From assembly GCA_010093605.1 (NCBI GenBank), contig MU004195.1:126708-190707 (forward strand): a DNA stretch of 64,000 nt, in the 5' to 3' direction. The stretch comes from Lophium mytilinum. Its lineage: Eukaryota > Ascomycota > Dothideomycetes > Mytilinidiales > Mytilinidiaceae. The translations under genes and the position numbers were made by a program. Every line of letters begins with the position of its first letter. Position 1 is the stretch's first letter. This document shows, one piece after another, positions 44,404 through 56,638 of the stretch. The notes below the pieces were generated by a model that worked only from the letters and a program-made list of their open reading frames with translations, had not been told where the DNA came from and did not search any database.

Positions 44404-47400
44404 TCACCCTCCGAAGTTCATCTTCAATGCGATGGTGGGCTCGCCACTCTCGTCCCTCCTCTGCGCATCCCTCCCTCTCGCCTGGGCGCCCGCACTGCCA
44501 GCCTTGATCACGCTTTCCATGAAGCTTCTCTGCTCAGCACTCATGCCGCCCACAACTCCCTTAAACGCAGTCTGATCAGCTCCTGCAAGCTCGAGTAGCC
44601 GGGCAGCAGTCTCTCTGTATGTCTCAGCGCCCTCCTTGCTCGCGCGTGCTAGTAGTGTAGGGACCACAAGCGCCATGGCCGTCTGCTTCTGCTGCGTCTT
44701 CGCGAGGCCAGGCACGAAAGAGGTCAATGAGTGCGCGACGATAGTACGGCTCTCATCCAATCCTTCGACGTCAGATGGATTAGCTAGGAAGGACACAAGA
44801 ATCGGGAGGAGGTGAGACGCCATCGCCGATTCCGCAGCACCCTTGCTGGGAAGTAAGAGGAGGGTACGACTGCAATTTGCGGCCACTTTGCTAGTCATGC
44901 GGTTTTCTAAGCACTCGCCGATCTCATCGATGAATCGCTTCAGGAGCGGATCACTACCCTCTAGCGCCGGCGCTGCGGAGCTAAGCAGGATAGTCGTAGC
45001 GAGAATAGTGTTCTTCTCGCACGGCAGCGCCGCCTCCGATTCTCGCTTCTGTGCCTGTTTGAGGATGGCTAAGAAACGAGTGAGGACGCCACGGAGCTGC
45101 ACGGTAGTCTCGGGGGCTGACGAGCGAGCGAGGCTCGTAACAAAGCGCCTGAATATGGGAAGTGACTGGGGTATCACAGTCTCCTGGCACGATCCAGTGC
45201 CCAGTATTGTCGTGAATATGTGAAGGATGCAGGCATGAAGGTCGGTTTTGATAACAGAAGGGAACACGGCTGCGGCGTCTACGAGAGCTGATAGAGACAA
45301 CCGTAGCAGAGCCAAGGCTTCTTCAGATAGATCGGGGCGAGCTGGGAATATTGCATCAGCACAGAAAACAATGAAGGTTGTAAATCTCGCACCTTGTGAC
45401 TTTTTCTCGGCCAAGTTAGGTACCAAGCCTTCGAGCACAAGGACCATGATTTTAGTCAACTCAAACAGCTGATCGATGTCTTCCGATAACTTCTCTTCGC
45501 CGACAGGCCCACTAATTGATAATTAGCTTATAAGTCATCCAATCTGCATGGAAACATACTCATGCCCTTTCCTCGCCGATGGATGGCCTAGGCACAGGTT
45601 CCTCGCGATTTCCACGATCACAGACTGTACGCTTAGTCCCTCGGTCAGTGCCAATCGATCAAGCATATCCATAGTTTCCGAGAAGACGACTTCTTGGTAG
45701 ATGGCATGGCCCGAGACAGCCGGTCGAAGTATCTTCTTCAATGCCCGTAGTATTCCCAAGATCTGCTCCTTTGTTGCTTGCATGTCTCCCGGTCTGCCCA
45801 CAAGCGCTTCAAAAGCAAGGCCGAAAAGAACGAAGAAGAAAGCCACGGGCTCGTCTCGATAGTTGATATCACTAGGTTTTCCATTTGCGCTGGGTGTTGA
45901 GGGCTCTGTTTTCCCATCGAGCGCATCGAAGACAAATTCACTGTCCTCATCAATGAGGCTTGCGATCGCATCAACGAGATTGAGCCAGGAATCTTGGTAG
46001 AACTACAAAGATGTTAGGGATTTCCAAGATAGTCATGATGGAAGTTTACCTTTAGCAGTGTCTCTCGATTCAAGGCGGCGTATATCGTGTCCAAGCTTCC
46101 TGAGAGCGAGCCGGGTCCCGACGACGAGATATCAGGCTCAAAGCGTAGCCGTGCATACTCCCGCAGTGATGAGAGCCAAAGTGGGGTCAACTTTGCGATA
46201 TGTGGTTTCAAGACATCGACAAGATATTTCTGCTCTGCGCTGGCAATCTGAAGCTCTGCCCACGCCGAGAATACGGCCATCTTGACCATGACCTGGGCAT
46301 TGGAGCTGAGGCCTTTCAGGTCACCGATGGAAGCAATCTCAGATTCGCCTGAAGACCAAGTTAGCCAAAGCAACGCGGGATTCATCATAGAAGACCTTAC
46401 TAGAGAAGTTTTCAAGGGCTGAGACGAGAAGCTTGAGGATACGGCCCATTCGGTCGACATCTGTGACGATCCCAGTAGCGATAAATGTTGCACAAACATT
46501 GACAGCTTCTGCCGCTAGCTCAGGAGAGGAGTCTGCAGCAAAAGCCGGAGTGAGGGCTGAGCCAATCTGGGCTTGATATTGCTCAAGGAGTGAAGCTTCA
46601 GCAAAATCAGGGTCAGGAGTTTTGCCGAAAATCTAGTCATAACAATTAGTACAATCTCTAAGTAGTCATATAAAGAGCTTCACTTGCCTTTAGAACTTGA
46701 TCGATAATCTTCAAGCCCCTAATTCGTAGCTGCACGACACCAGCGGTAGACGCAGAGAAAGCGATACGCACCACATCCGCAATTCTCTGCTGTAACGCAA
46801 GTGCAGCTGGAGAATGTTCTTGCGACGCCGCCTCCCCACTGATCATGGAGAGAAGGTCGCTAAGACAGTCCATCGCAAATGTCCGCACTTGCCATTTCAG
46901 CAACTCTTGACTAAACTGCGCTGCAGAGCTTGGGTCTTCCCCAGCTGTTGTGGCGGATGTAGCAAATCCGGCCACCTCCTCATCTTGTAGATCTGGAACC
47001 GCTGGCTTTTTAGTCTGTGGAGCGGCGACCTGCTCCGGCCGACGCATTGTCTTAGTAAGAACGGTATGGCATCTTTGTACCCACTCCGCCGTGTTTGACA
47101 GCCCCGTTTGATGAAGCCAGTTTCTAATTATGTTCCGCACGACTTCATGCTCTGGAACACTGTTGAAAATCAACCAAAGCTGATCTTCTAAGCCGGGCTC
47201 TGCAGTTCGTATGACCTCTTCTGCATTACGTCTCATGAGGTTGTGAAGTCCATCAATAGCCATATCCCTGATCTGAACTGAGTTGCTATCGAGATCCTTT
47301 TGAAGGTGTTTGACGTATGCGGCAAACTCCATGTGGCCCGGAGCATAGAGTGAGAGATGTTCTTGGCATCGGAGGCATTCAATAAGAACCAGTCGCTCTT

Positions 47401-50400
47401 CTTCACGCTGGAACCTATCGATGAGTATCATGATCAAGTCTCGCGCCTTTGTCATGTCTTGAAGGTCTGGTCCGAGAACATTGATGATACTATCAATACA
47501 GCGAGCAATGACTGCTGGAGAGGGAAGGTCGATTTCGAGATTGGAAGACGCCAATGACGCGCATTCGTCGTTGTGAGTATCGGCAACGTACAACTGCGCA
47601 AGCATGCCGAGGGTACCGGAAACATAGCCAGAGAAAGTCAACCCAGCAGAGTCTGCCACTCTCGACAAGCTCTCTAGAGCCCAAAAGTGGACTGTTGGGT
47701 GGGGATCATTGCTGAGGGACATTAATATTCCCAATATATTCTTCAAATGATAGCCAGCTGCCATGCCACCTAGTTGGGAGTGTATGCATCCCAAAGCAAG
47801 CGCACATCCTGATCTTGCATTGGGCTCCCTATTTGAAACAATCTGATCGACAAGGTAGTTGACTTCCGCTGTAGTGAAGGCATTCCCTGAGCTGCTACAA
47901 AGACGTCCGAGTGCTTCGCTGGCTACGTTTCGAACGTACGGATCAGGATGTATGATGAAGACCTGGTATCCATCGTTAGACAATCTCTTGACATGGAAAT
48001 GATCAGAACTTACATGCAATAGCTCTTGCATGACCTTTTCAACTGCGCCACCCCTTAGATCACCTGAAGCGGACCGAGTTTCTTTCACGGCAACCTTCAA
48101 CGTAGCTAGTAAGGCCATAGCAATATTGACCATCATTGCCGACCTTCGTCCAGGATCTCTTTGTAGATTGTTGGCGGAGAGAAATGACGACATTTGCTCA
48201 AGTATGCTCTCTTGGACCTTGGGAGTCTGAAGGGGCAGACATATCGCGAAAAGATTGATCGCAGCGTTGATTACCTCTGTAGAAGGCGGATCAGGAAGAT
48301 TGTTGAGATCATCCGAATTGTTGATGTACAGGGTGAGGGAGTCATGCTCTCGAGCTCCGCAGATAGGTGACAGGAGCTAAAAGTATAAGCATGAGATTCG
48401 CTAAAAGCCTTTGGATAGGAAACGTACTGTTCGATCTACCGTGGCTTCTGGCCCACTTCTGGTCACCCAATGATGCTGCGTACTGAGATCTTGTTCTCCA
48501 GGTAGAGGTTTTATGTCGAATGCACGGAGCAGTCCAGTGACTCCGAAGCCGCAATTGTCGCCGACATCCCATATGCTCTCGAACGTACCGGCAGAGCTGG
48601 CAATCGAAGTGCTGAGAGAGCTGGGTGCGTAATTATCAGGGTCCGCGAAACTTGAAAGTGCAAACGGAAGCAGGTTGGTCTGTAAAAGCATCTCGCTGCT
48701 TCCAGGTGGGCTTAGATTGACAAGCTTAGAGTAACATTGGAGTACCCTTCTCCGAACCATGAGATCAAAATCGTGGAGTTGGAGAGCTGGTGACAGTCTT
48801 TGCGAGATGTCGTCCGTGGTCTTCTTCGTTGGCAGGGTGTTCAAAAACATGGTGGTGTTTTGAAGCATGGCAGCCAAACGCTTAGTGACGTCCAAAGTTA
48901 ACAACCTGCTGTTGAACTCTAAAAAGTTCAGAATAGACCCCAGTGCGCATTCCCGTACATGCGCAAGGAAGCTTAATTCCAAAACGTTCCGTTGAACCAT
49001 ATTATCCCTGTTCAATGGCTTTGGCAGAGCATTCTTCCAGAGTAGCAGTAGTTGAGATAGATGAATCTTGACAAAATTTGGCCCAAGAGTCATTAGGCCT
49101 CCGATTAAAATCCACGCGACTTGAATTTGCGTAGAGGAGATTCGCAAGTCGGAGCTGCTACTGGACTTTAGCAATGTAGTCGCTTGAGAGAGCACCCGGG
49201 AGTTGACATCAACGGATCCATATAACGGCTGTAAATTTGAAGTACTCAAGACAGCAGAGAGCCCGTTGGCAAGCCCAACGCATCTTCTCGGAGATTGGCG
49301 AGGCCCAGCAAGCAGGCTCAGCTCCCGATTAACGCTATTCATGCATATGGTGACAGAGGGTAGCAGTTGCTGGGGACAAGCCAGAACAAAAGAGCGTAGA
49401 CAAGAAGCGGCATACACTTGAACAGTGTAGCTGGGGTGCTGGAGAACTTGCAGCAGTCCTTCTCGGCAAGTATCCGCTACCGCATTGGTTGCTGATCCTA
49501 GACTATTCATCAGAGAAGAAAGCGCACTCAGTGCGCCAGTCAAAGCTTGCTTCGACGGTTCCGGCCTTTCCTTCAACGCTTGAGGGTAGTCTTTGAGAAT
49601 CTCGTTGACGAGGTACTTGGATGCGTTGAGTTGGCCAGATTCCCCAAGCATTTCTCGGCCAATGACTTGTTCTAAAATAATTCGAACATATTTCCGCGTC
49701 GTAAGTAGTCGGTATCGGTTTTGCACGATGCTCGAATAGCTGAGCAAGTCGTTCAGAAGGTGCCGAGCAATGTCTCCGTATTTGTTTTCAACGATCTTTT
49801 CGCCGAGGCCGCGTAAAGTCTTCATATAACAGATAGCAATTCCAGCTCGGCCGCGGTTGCTAGTGGCGGGACGACAGTAATGACTCGACAGTTGCTTGAA
49901 CAGTTCTGGAATCGCAAATGCCAAACGCGTTGCCGGTTTCTGGGGTGCCGGCGATCCGGGCCTCTCAATGACATCGTCGTCTCCTTCGATCTGAGATTGC
50001 TTCTTCGTTGGTTTCCTCTTCGTCTTGCTTCTCGAAAGAGTTTCTTTGGAGGCATTCTCGGAGTAGCTTTTCACCAAGGCAGTGCTAAGACATGAAGCAC
50101 CGGCATGCCTCACTGTGCTGGAACCAGTGTCGAGAACCTTCCATATGACACTTTGGAGTTTCTCAAAGTCGTTAGAGTTGTCGAAATAATCTGTCTCGCG
50201 GACGAGCTGTTCTAAACACCAGCAAGCGCTCGCCTGGACAAGTAGTGACTTGTCTCCTGAGGCAGCCGATCTTGCTTGCTTCCATACGTCTCTGGCTACA
50301 GACTCATCAGCAGATCCACCAATCCCTTTGAATACCCTGCCCAGAGCCTTGAATATGGTAGCCCGAAACCCGGCATGGTTTTGGGAAATCTTGAGGAGAC

Positions 50401-50863
50401 GCATCAAGGACATTGACACAAGGCCGGAGAGGCCCACGGCGCTATCCCCAGCAGCTTCATATACATATCCAAGACTGTGGGCCGCGGCGTGCTTGGCCTT
50501 GATATCCTTCTCACTCCTGCCCGTAGCATTCAGAATTGCCACTAGCTCGTTGATAGACTCAAAGAGTAGTTTGCGATCCCCCTTTCCGAATATTCCAGCA
50601 AATGTCCTGCCAAGATTGTTGCGAATGATACGTGTAGGCGCAGGCGAGGGCAGGCTGATGATCTGGAAAAGCTGCTTCTTGACATATATTTGGTGGGCGG
50701 AGGCGCCGTCTGCATCGAGCGAGGAGACATGCCGAGCAAGATCGGACGTGAACGTAAGAAGGTAGAGGTCCTGCTGCTCAGAGGGGAGAGCGTGCAGCTT
50801 GGGGATGTCGAGCTCCGGGTTGGAGACGTCCCCATTCGCAGGACTTCGCTCGTTTGTGGCCAT
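44404..50863 (-). CDS. LAA1: LAA1/HEATR5 large HEAT-repeat protein, 7 exons
   Basis: Exons 48428-50863, 48014-48376, 46688-47962, 46401-46632, 46050-46348, 45560-46002 and 44404-45511 sum to 6156 nt, 2051 aa, the usual size of this family. Laa1 in yeast (HEATR5 in animals) binds the clathrin adaptor AP-1 and supports trafficking at the trans-Golgi and endosomes. The whole protein is HEAT-type helical repeats. Diagnostic stretches are IHPDPYVRNVASEALGRL, VHFWALESLSRVADSAGL and the region KIFGKTPDPDFAEASLLEQ; the C-terminus ends IALKMNFGG. A charged Lys/Arg-rich linker (SRSKTKRKPTKKQSQ) lies near residue 290. Intron 3 has a GC donor (AAG|GCAAGT), and intron 2 (51 nt) is in frame with no stop. 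Divergent from TACO1 by 208 bp. Confidence 0.95.
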
Positions 50864-51071
50864 GGTGGTGAGATATTAAGGGTAGACGGCTTCAGTACGA
50901 TCGAATGCTATGGCGAACATGTTGCATAGCGGTGTGGTGAGGGCTGTCACTAGGAGTTCAGGTTGTCGACAGTGCGGAGTAGATCGCGCACCTCCGCTGC
51001 CAAGAATAGAATAAATCTATCCCCTCGAATCGTTGGTGCTTCGAACTTATTCTTCTCAGCTCCAGTAATCA
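50864..51071. promoter_or_regulatory. Divergent promoter, LAA1 / TACO1
   Basis: 208 bp between head-to-head start codons; the compact spacing implies shared promoter elements. No motif assigned. Confidence 0.5.
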
Positions 51072-52014
51072 ATGTCGACAGCACCGCGACGTCTCTTGAC
51101 GAAAGCCTGGTCCTCGGACCTCTACACATGTGCGGCATGTCGCCATTCACGGTTCTTGACGACATCAGCGTCATTGCAGTCAGGCCATAATAAATGGTCG
51201 ACAATCAAGCACGCCAAGGGGAAGAACGACGCCGTCAAGAACAAGCAGCGCTCTATTTACTCGAGCATAATCGCAAATGAGTCTAAGCGTAAAGCTCACA
51301 CCTCGATTGGAGCTTCCTCGAGCTAATTGAGCCTTTTCTGTAGTCTACGGAGCGGACCCGAACAGCAATCCACGTCTCGTCGTCGCCATATCCAATGCGA
51401 AGAAAAACGGAGTCCCCAAATCCGTGATAGAAAGCGCAATCGCAAGGGGACAGGGAGTGTCAGCATCAGGTGCCGCACTCGAGTCTGTTGTGGTGGAAGC
51501 TATCTTGCAATCATCTGTCGCCGCCGTAATCGATTGCCAAACCGAAAGCAAGCTTCGGACCCTTATGGATGTCCGTCGTATCATCAAAGATCATGGAGGC
51601 AACGTCACACCTACAAACTATTTGTTCGAGAAGAAGGGTCGGATAGTGTTTCAGGAAAAGGAAAACGTGGGCGTCGAAGAGGTTCTGTCCCCAGCTCTTG
51701 ACTGTGGAGCGCTCGACGTCCTGGAGAATGAAGACGGCAAAGTTGTCGTGTTCACGGAGACGAACGACACCAAAGGCACAGCACATGCACTTGCTGCGGA
51801 GTTGGGCATCGAGATTGAATCGAGCGATATAATATGGGACCCCAACGCAGAAACTAAGGTGGAATTGGAGAGCGTGGACGCAGCCAAGAATCTCAGAAGC
51901 TTCCTAGATGAATTACAAGAGGTCTCGGAAGTTCAAGGCGTGTACATGAATCTGAGCAGAGGGAGCTTGGACGAAGAGCTATGGGCAGACTTGCGGGATA
52001 GAGCGGAAGTGTGA
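51072..52014 (+). CDS. TACO1: TACO1/YebC-family mitochondrial translation factor, 2 exons
   Basis: Exons 51072-51288 and 51344-52014 (55-nt intron, phase 1) sum to 888 nt, 295 aa. The family promotes translation in mitochondria (mammalian TACO1 activates COX1 translation) and bacterial YebC relieves ribosome stalls. An N-terminal presequence (MSTAPRRLLTKAWSSDLYTC, basic, no acidic residue before Asp16) precedes the signature SGHNKWSTIKHAKGKNDAVK. The body has LVVAISNAKKNGVPKSVIES, the GGNVTPTNYLFEKKG segment and a C-terminal ferredoxin-like part. Length is typical. The 3' UTR carries two Puf3-type elements (separate entry), and PET100 is convergent downstream, 245 bp away. Confidence 0.95.
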
Positions 52015-52015
52015 G

Positions 52016-52055
52016 TGTACATATTTGTACAAATGTACCAATACAACTGTATATA
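52016..52055 (+). promoter_or_regulatory. Two Puf3-type UGUANAUA elements in the TACO1 3' UTR
   Basis: TGTACATA (52016-52023) starts one base after the TACO1 stop codon and TGTATATA (52048-52055) lies 25 nt further on. Both fit the 8-mer bound by Puf3-type Pumilio proteins. A Puf3-type gene lies at 56639-59359. Whether the sites are bound is not shown by sequence. Confidence 0.7.
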
Positions 52056-52259
52056 CCCAAACTCCAAATGATGCAATGTCGTAACTCCTCTCTCATGCAT
52101 GCCTAACAATTGCACTGAGCCCTTCAATCCGAATTGACAGCACTCGCCAATCCTCAGCGCGCTTCTCAATGTGCTCGTCCAAGACGTCCTCGTCCACGAC
52201 GTTCGCATCTCAGCCCAGGGTGAACCGCAGGCCCTTCGATTGCCTGTGATTTCCGTATC

Positions 52260-52583
52260 CTAGTTTTCTTCCTCCTGCACAGGCCGTCGCTGATTTCGCT
52301 TCGCTTCCTCCAACCTCTCCTCCCTGAGCGCCAACCGCCGCGCCTTCATGCGCTTCAGTTCCTTTTCAATCTCATCCCGCTCATAAGGCACTCGGTTCGT
52401 TTGTCCTTCTTTGGGCCAGAAATCGGGAACGCTGAATTTGCCATCGAGGTTTGTGCCGAAGTAGTACATTATGCCAATGGGGAAAAAGATGTAGAGGCCG
52501 AACTGGGAGAAAATTAGTAGTTAGAAGAGGACGCGGGCATTGCGGCGCATTACCTTAAAGACTTCCAAATTGGGTCCGCCCAT
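52260..52583 (-). CDS. PET100: Cytochrome c oxidase assembly protein Pet100, 2 exons
   Basis: Exons 52554-52583 (10 codons) and 52260-52502 give 90 aa; intron 51 nt (gtaatg...cccag). The N-terminus MGGPNLEVFKFGLYIFFPIG is the family hallmark and contains the single inner-membrane helix (about residues 9-26), followed by IMYYFGTNLD, a PDFWPKEG turn and a charged coiled-coil-like tail (EIEKELKRMKARRLALREER). Pet100 sits in the inner membrane and helps assemble complex IV modules. The short first exon contains the start and the junction, so it is easily missed by ORF-only prediction. The spacing to the TACO1 stop on the other strand is 245 bp. Confidence 0.95.
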
Positions 52584-53139
52584 TGCGACTTGAAGAGTAT
52601 TTGTGATCGTAGGATTCTACAGGTCTCGAGGTTTGGAAAGACGGCAGCTTTGTTTAGCAGAGAGGTAACTTCGCGATGTGAGGATCATCAGGGTTTCGGC
52701 GATTGGCCGGCTTTTTGCCACTAATCTTATCAGATCTCTAGTGCATATTCCCCGCAGCCTCCGGCACATGCTTCTCTCCTCATTCAATTCTAGGAAACCT
52801 CCTGTAGCTAATTGCATTGATGCTTGGATGGTAAGGTATCATATAAACTTCTATCGCTAAAATACTTCTTGTTATGTATCAACTAGAACAAACCCTGGAC
52901 TTCTGACCTCAGCGTTAGAAGTCAAGCCTCGGTACAAATCTCATCGGCTTTCTGCACATGTTCACTCACTTGTCAACCGACCACAGAGTTTCTTACCGTC
53001 GCCTCCGTAATGTAATACAGTCTCTCAATGATACTTCTTTTCTGAACGCCTCCTTTAATTCTTAGGTATCTAAACACCGTCCGCTCCTAAGCAAGGATCT
53101 TCGCCTCACTTCTTTCAACGTACCAGTAGCCTTTACAAC
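52584..53139. promoter_or_regulatory. Divergent promoter, PET100 / ECI1-like
   Basis: 556 bp between divergent start codons, with no supported gene. No motif assigned. Confidence 0.45.
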
Positions 53140-54004
53140 ATGACCGAATATGTAACCACCGCCTATCGTGGCAATATCGCCATCATAACGCTGAACGACC
53201 CAAAGAAGCTGAACGCTTTGAACGCAGACGGTTTGTCGCACAGCCTGCCTTCCAACTAGTCCCATCTAACACTCCGCGCCAGGTTACCACCAGCTAGCTC
53301 AGGCTATGACCACCGTCGCGAACCGCGAGGACATTGCCATTACAGTTCTGACCGGCAGCGGGCGATATTTCTCAGCTGGCGCCGACGTCTCAATCGGCGG
53401 CTCACAACCTAGTAATGAAGACACGACGCGCTTCTGGCTGAGGTCGTTCGTCTCGCAGAACATATACATCACACATGCCTTTTATACCCATCCCAAGATC
53501 CTTGTCACAGCCCTGAATGGCCCTGCTGTCGGGCTCTCCGCTGCTCTAATCGCGTTTTCCGACTTCATCTACGCCGCGCCGCACGCGTTCCTCCTCACAC
53601 CCTTCTCTTCGCTAGGCTTGGTTACTGAGGGTAATGCAAGCCGTGGCTTCGTTCAGCGGTTGGGCATAAGCAAGGCGAACGAGGCTCTAATAATGAGTAA
53701 AAGGATAAGCTGCGAAGAGCTCGTGCAGGTAGGCTTCGTGAACAAGGTGTTCGACGTCGGATCGAAAGATAGCTCTGACAAGTTCTTGGGAGAGGTATTG
53801 AAGGAGGTGGATGACCGCCTCGGGGCGCATTTGAACGCGGACAGCATGGTGAAAATCAAAGCACTGATCCGGAAACCGGAAAGGGATATTCTGGACAGGC
53901 AGGGCGTGGAAGAGGTCTTTGGTGGGCTGGATCGCTTCACGAAGGGCATTCCTCAGAAGGAATTTGCTGCTTTAGCTAGCGGGGCTAAAAAACATAAGCT
54001 ATAG
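53140..54004 (+). CDS. Peroxisomal enoyl-CoA isomerase/hydratase (Eci1-like), 2 exons
   Basis: Exons 53140-53230 and 53283-54004 (52-nt intron, phase 1) give 270 aa. Crotonase fold: NIAIITLNDPKKLNALNADGY at the N-terminus, the CoA/oxyanion region GSGRYFSAGADVS, ALNGPAVGLSAALIAFSD as the second half of the active site, and FSSLGLVTEGNASRGFVQRLG, where the Glu position typical of delta3,delta2-enoyl-CoA isomerases sits. The C-terminus is KKHKL: HKL is a plausible PTS1 variant (yeast Eci1 ends HRL), so a peroxisomal matrix location is likely. Role: shifting double bonds of unsaturated fatty acids for beta-oxidation. Confidence 0.9.
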
Positions 54005-54428
54005 AGCAGGTGGGATTAGAGAGTTTTGAATAGACTATATATTTTTAGTCCTTCTCGTATAATCCCTTGACTCTCGACCTCACTACACTCTTGGCAGTGT
54101 ATGAAGTGCTTCAGCCCGTTGTTGAACTACAGGAAGTGTTGTCAAGGTTAGAGCACAGAATTCATATACGCTGTTTACTCTGTTTTCCAGTCGCCTACCG
54201 CCATCTGAGGTACTTCAAAGTACGATTGAAAAGGCGGATCAGGTATGATACTTCCTGCGGCGCGATTCAGGCCAGGTCGGGTGCTCTTGATTATCGGATA
54301 CCGAACAAAGCTACTTTGGAAGATGTGGTCAGGAGCGAGATGCCGTCCATTTTTCGAAGTTATTGAGCAGACTTTGTAGCACCTCAAGCCCTGGATATTG
54401 AAGTTCCCAGCTAGGTGCGGCACCTGCA
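54005..54428. other. Intergenic between convergent genes
   Basis: 3' flanks of the ECI1-like gene and the FMP32-like gene. No gene seen. Confidence 0.5.
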
Positions 54429-55788
54429 TCAACCCAACTGAACTCCGCCCTCGCCGACAAGTAGTTCGCCCCCAACGATGTCTCCACCAAGGACCGGCGC
54501 TCTTTGAGATCCGTTTGTACCCGCGAATCCTTGGTTACCATTCGACGGGCTCGCCCTCTCTGAATCTGCATGTCGAGCCTCCTCTTTCTGCTTCTTTCGT
54601 TCCGCCGCCTGAGTCTTAGTCATATAGCTGCTATATCGTAACGTTCCTAAGATCAGAGCCGCGGATATGCCAATAGCAATTGCAGCTCTTCGCGTCAGGA
54701 CCCAGCGCAAGCCTTCGACCTCGCTTCTCGCATCGGAGTTTAAGGCGACGGTGATCTTATATCCTAGTTCTTGGATCTGTAGAAACGCCATCAGACTTTG
54801 TTTTTATCTCTGCGAAGTTGTAACGTACCTTTGTCTCCATATTGCGCTGCTCCGTACGCACTGCCATCTTGCGGTCATCGAACATGCCCTTCAGGTCGTC
54901 TTTCAAGGTAAGACTCTCCTGCGTCATTCTCTGATTCAAAATGTCCACTTCGTGTTGCAGGTGGGTGCGCGCCGTTCGCATCTTCTCCGTCTCCGTGTTA
55001 CGATTATTCGCGATTTCGGTGCGGAGCTCGCTGCACGCTGCGCGGAAAAGATATGTTTCCTAGATATCATAACCGTCAGCCAATTCAATAAGACAAATAA
55101 TAGATGCTATTGGAGTCTCACGTTCTCAACATTGCTCTTGCTGACCAAGCCATCCCTCGCAAGCTCCATATTGTCCGTCAATATGCCCCTCACAGCTTTC
55201 ATGATGGACACTGATTGACCCTGGTTGAAACCCGAGGCTTCCAGGTCTTTTACTAGACCGTATGTGTCGAACTTTTGGCTGTTAGCATATGGCAGCGACA
55301 GGTTGCCCAGTAATACGTACGTGGTGCACATAACGAGGGGCCTGGAGGTGGGGCGCTTTTTTTGATTCTTCACTCGGAGATGGAAGATGCAGAACATTTT
55401 CTAGCGGGTGTGACTGCGCAACTTTGGGCGCGTCTGGTATCGGCGTTGATGGTGTGGACTCGGCGCTGTCCAATTTCTCCGTCTTTGAAGCTTCAACGGG
55501 GCTCTCGTCGGGAGGCGGCGCAGGAGGAGCCTTCTGCGACTCTTTCGTCTGAGAACTCTCGACTTTTTCTGGCGCTATCGGCGCTTGAGTATCCGAAATC
55601 GCTATTGGGATTTCGGCGCCTCCAAGAGCAGTCCCATACCGCTCTGGTCTTGCCTCTCGGCGGCATGTTGTGGTGGATAGGGAGTGGGAATGCGACCGAG
55701 GTTGCTTGAATCGTTGTGCGCTTTTCTGCGATACAGGCCTGACTGAGCGGTAGAATACAGGATAGAGAAAAGTCAATGGTTTCGACAT
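54429..55788 (-). CDS. FMP32/MCUR1 (CCDC90)-family mitochondrial coiled-coil protein, 4 exons
   Basis: Exons 55321-55788, 55122-55271, 54829-55059 and 54429-54776 sum to 1197 nt, 398 aa. N-terminal presequence (MSKPLTFLYPVFYRSVRPVSQ), then a Pro/Ser/Glu-rich low-complexity stretch (residues 60-150), the DUF1640 core beginning FDTYGLVKDLEASGFNQGQS, a long coiled coil (ENETYLFRAACSELRTEI... to about residue 285), and a single membrane helix near the C-terminus (AAIAIGISAALILGTLRYSS). The family is inner-membrane; yeast Fmp32 and mammalian MCUR1/CCDC90A have been tied to cytochrome c oxidase assembly and to the calcium uniporter. A second short Gly-rich tail follows the helix. Confidence 0.88.
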
Positions 55789-56638
55789 GCTGCTAAACGT
55801 CTACGCTGGTGGTGGGAATCGGCGTTGATCATAAAATAATCCTAGGAACGATCTAACAATCTTCAAGGTTTCTCTAAAGGTTGCCCTGCCAAGCCCGACG
55901 CCGGAGGCACGTGTTTTGCTAGTGCTAGAGCGGTAGAACTTGAATAATATACTACCCCTGGAATCTACACTGTTACCCGGCTTCCCTCACGAACGAGTGA
56001 CGAGAAAGATTCTCCCTTGAACCTATAGTAAAGTACTAACGAGTAGAGAGCCATTTTGATTCCCGTCTCGTCTGCTTCAAATCACAGAAGTACCTAACAC
56101 ATTAGTATTCACGCGTGTATGTTTTCCCCTTCAGCAAGATTACAAGCCATATACAAAGGTTACCATCCATTGAAGGAATATTGATGTTGTAGAGAAAGAC
56201 TGTTTCGCGAGTTCCAAGATATGGACATGATACGCAATTCCACCATCATCTATGCTTTCTACCTTTCTCTCTCCGTTTAAACAGACTACCGTGCGCCATG
56301 AACCCCTGACCACTCGAATAGGCTAAAGAAACAGGCCAGTGCTATGAATACCAGGCACGCCCACCTGGAAGCTTTGCAGGAATAGAAAAATACAGTGGGG
56401 AGGCCGTATCTCGACATTCTCCACGGAAACCGAGACGTTATCCTTCATATATTCGACAATAAGTGGTATACCCATCGTAGATCATCCTAAAAACTTTTTA
56501 TTTCGCCGTTTCCATTCCGGGGGAAGAGTCGCCCAATTAAGACAGTTGTGAATATAAACGAGGTATAGAACAGATTCCATCCGAAACACCGGCGCCGACA
56601 TCATCATGCATCATGGAAAGAGCGAGGCGAAATCACTA
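55789..56638. other. Intergenic, 0.85 kb, mainly PUF3 3' UTR
   Basis: Between tandem minus-strand genes. AT-rich with no coding signal; most likely the 3' UTR of the Pumilio gene plus the promoter of the FMP32-like gene. Confidence 0.5.
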
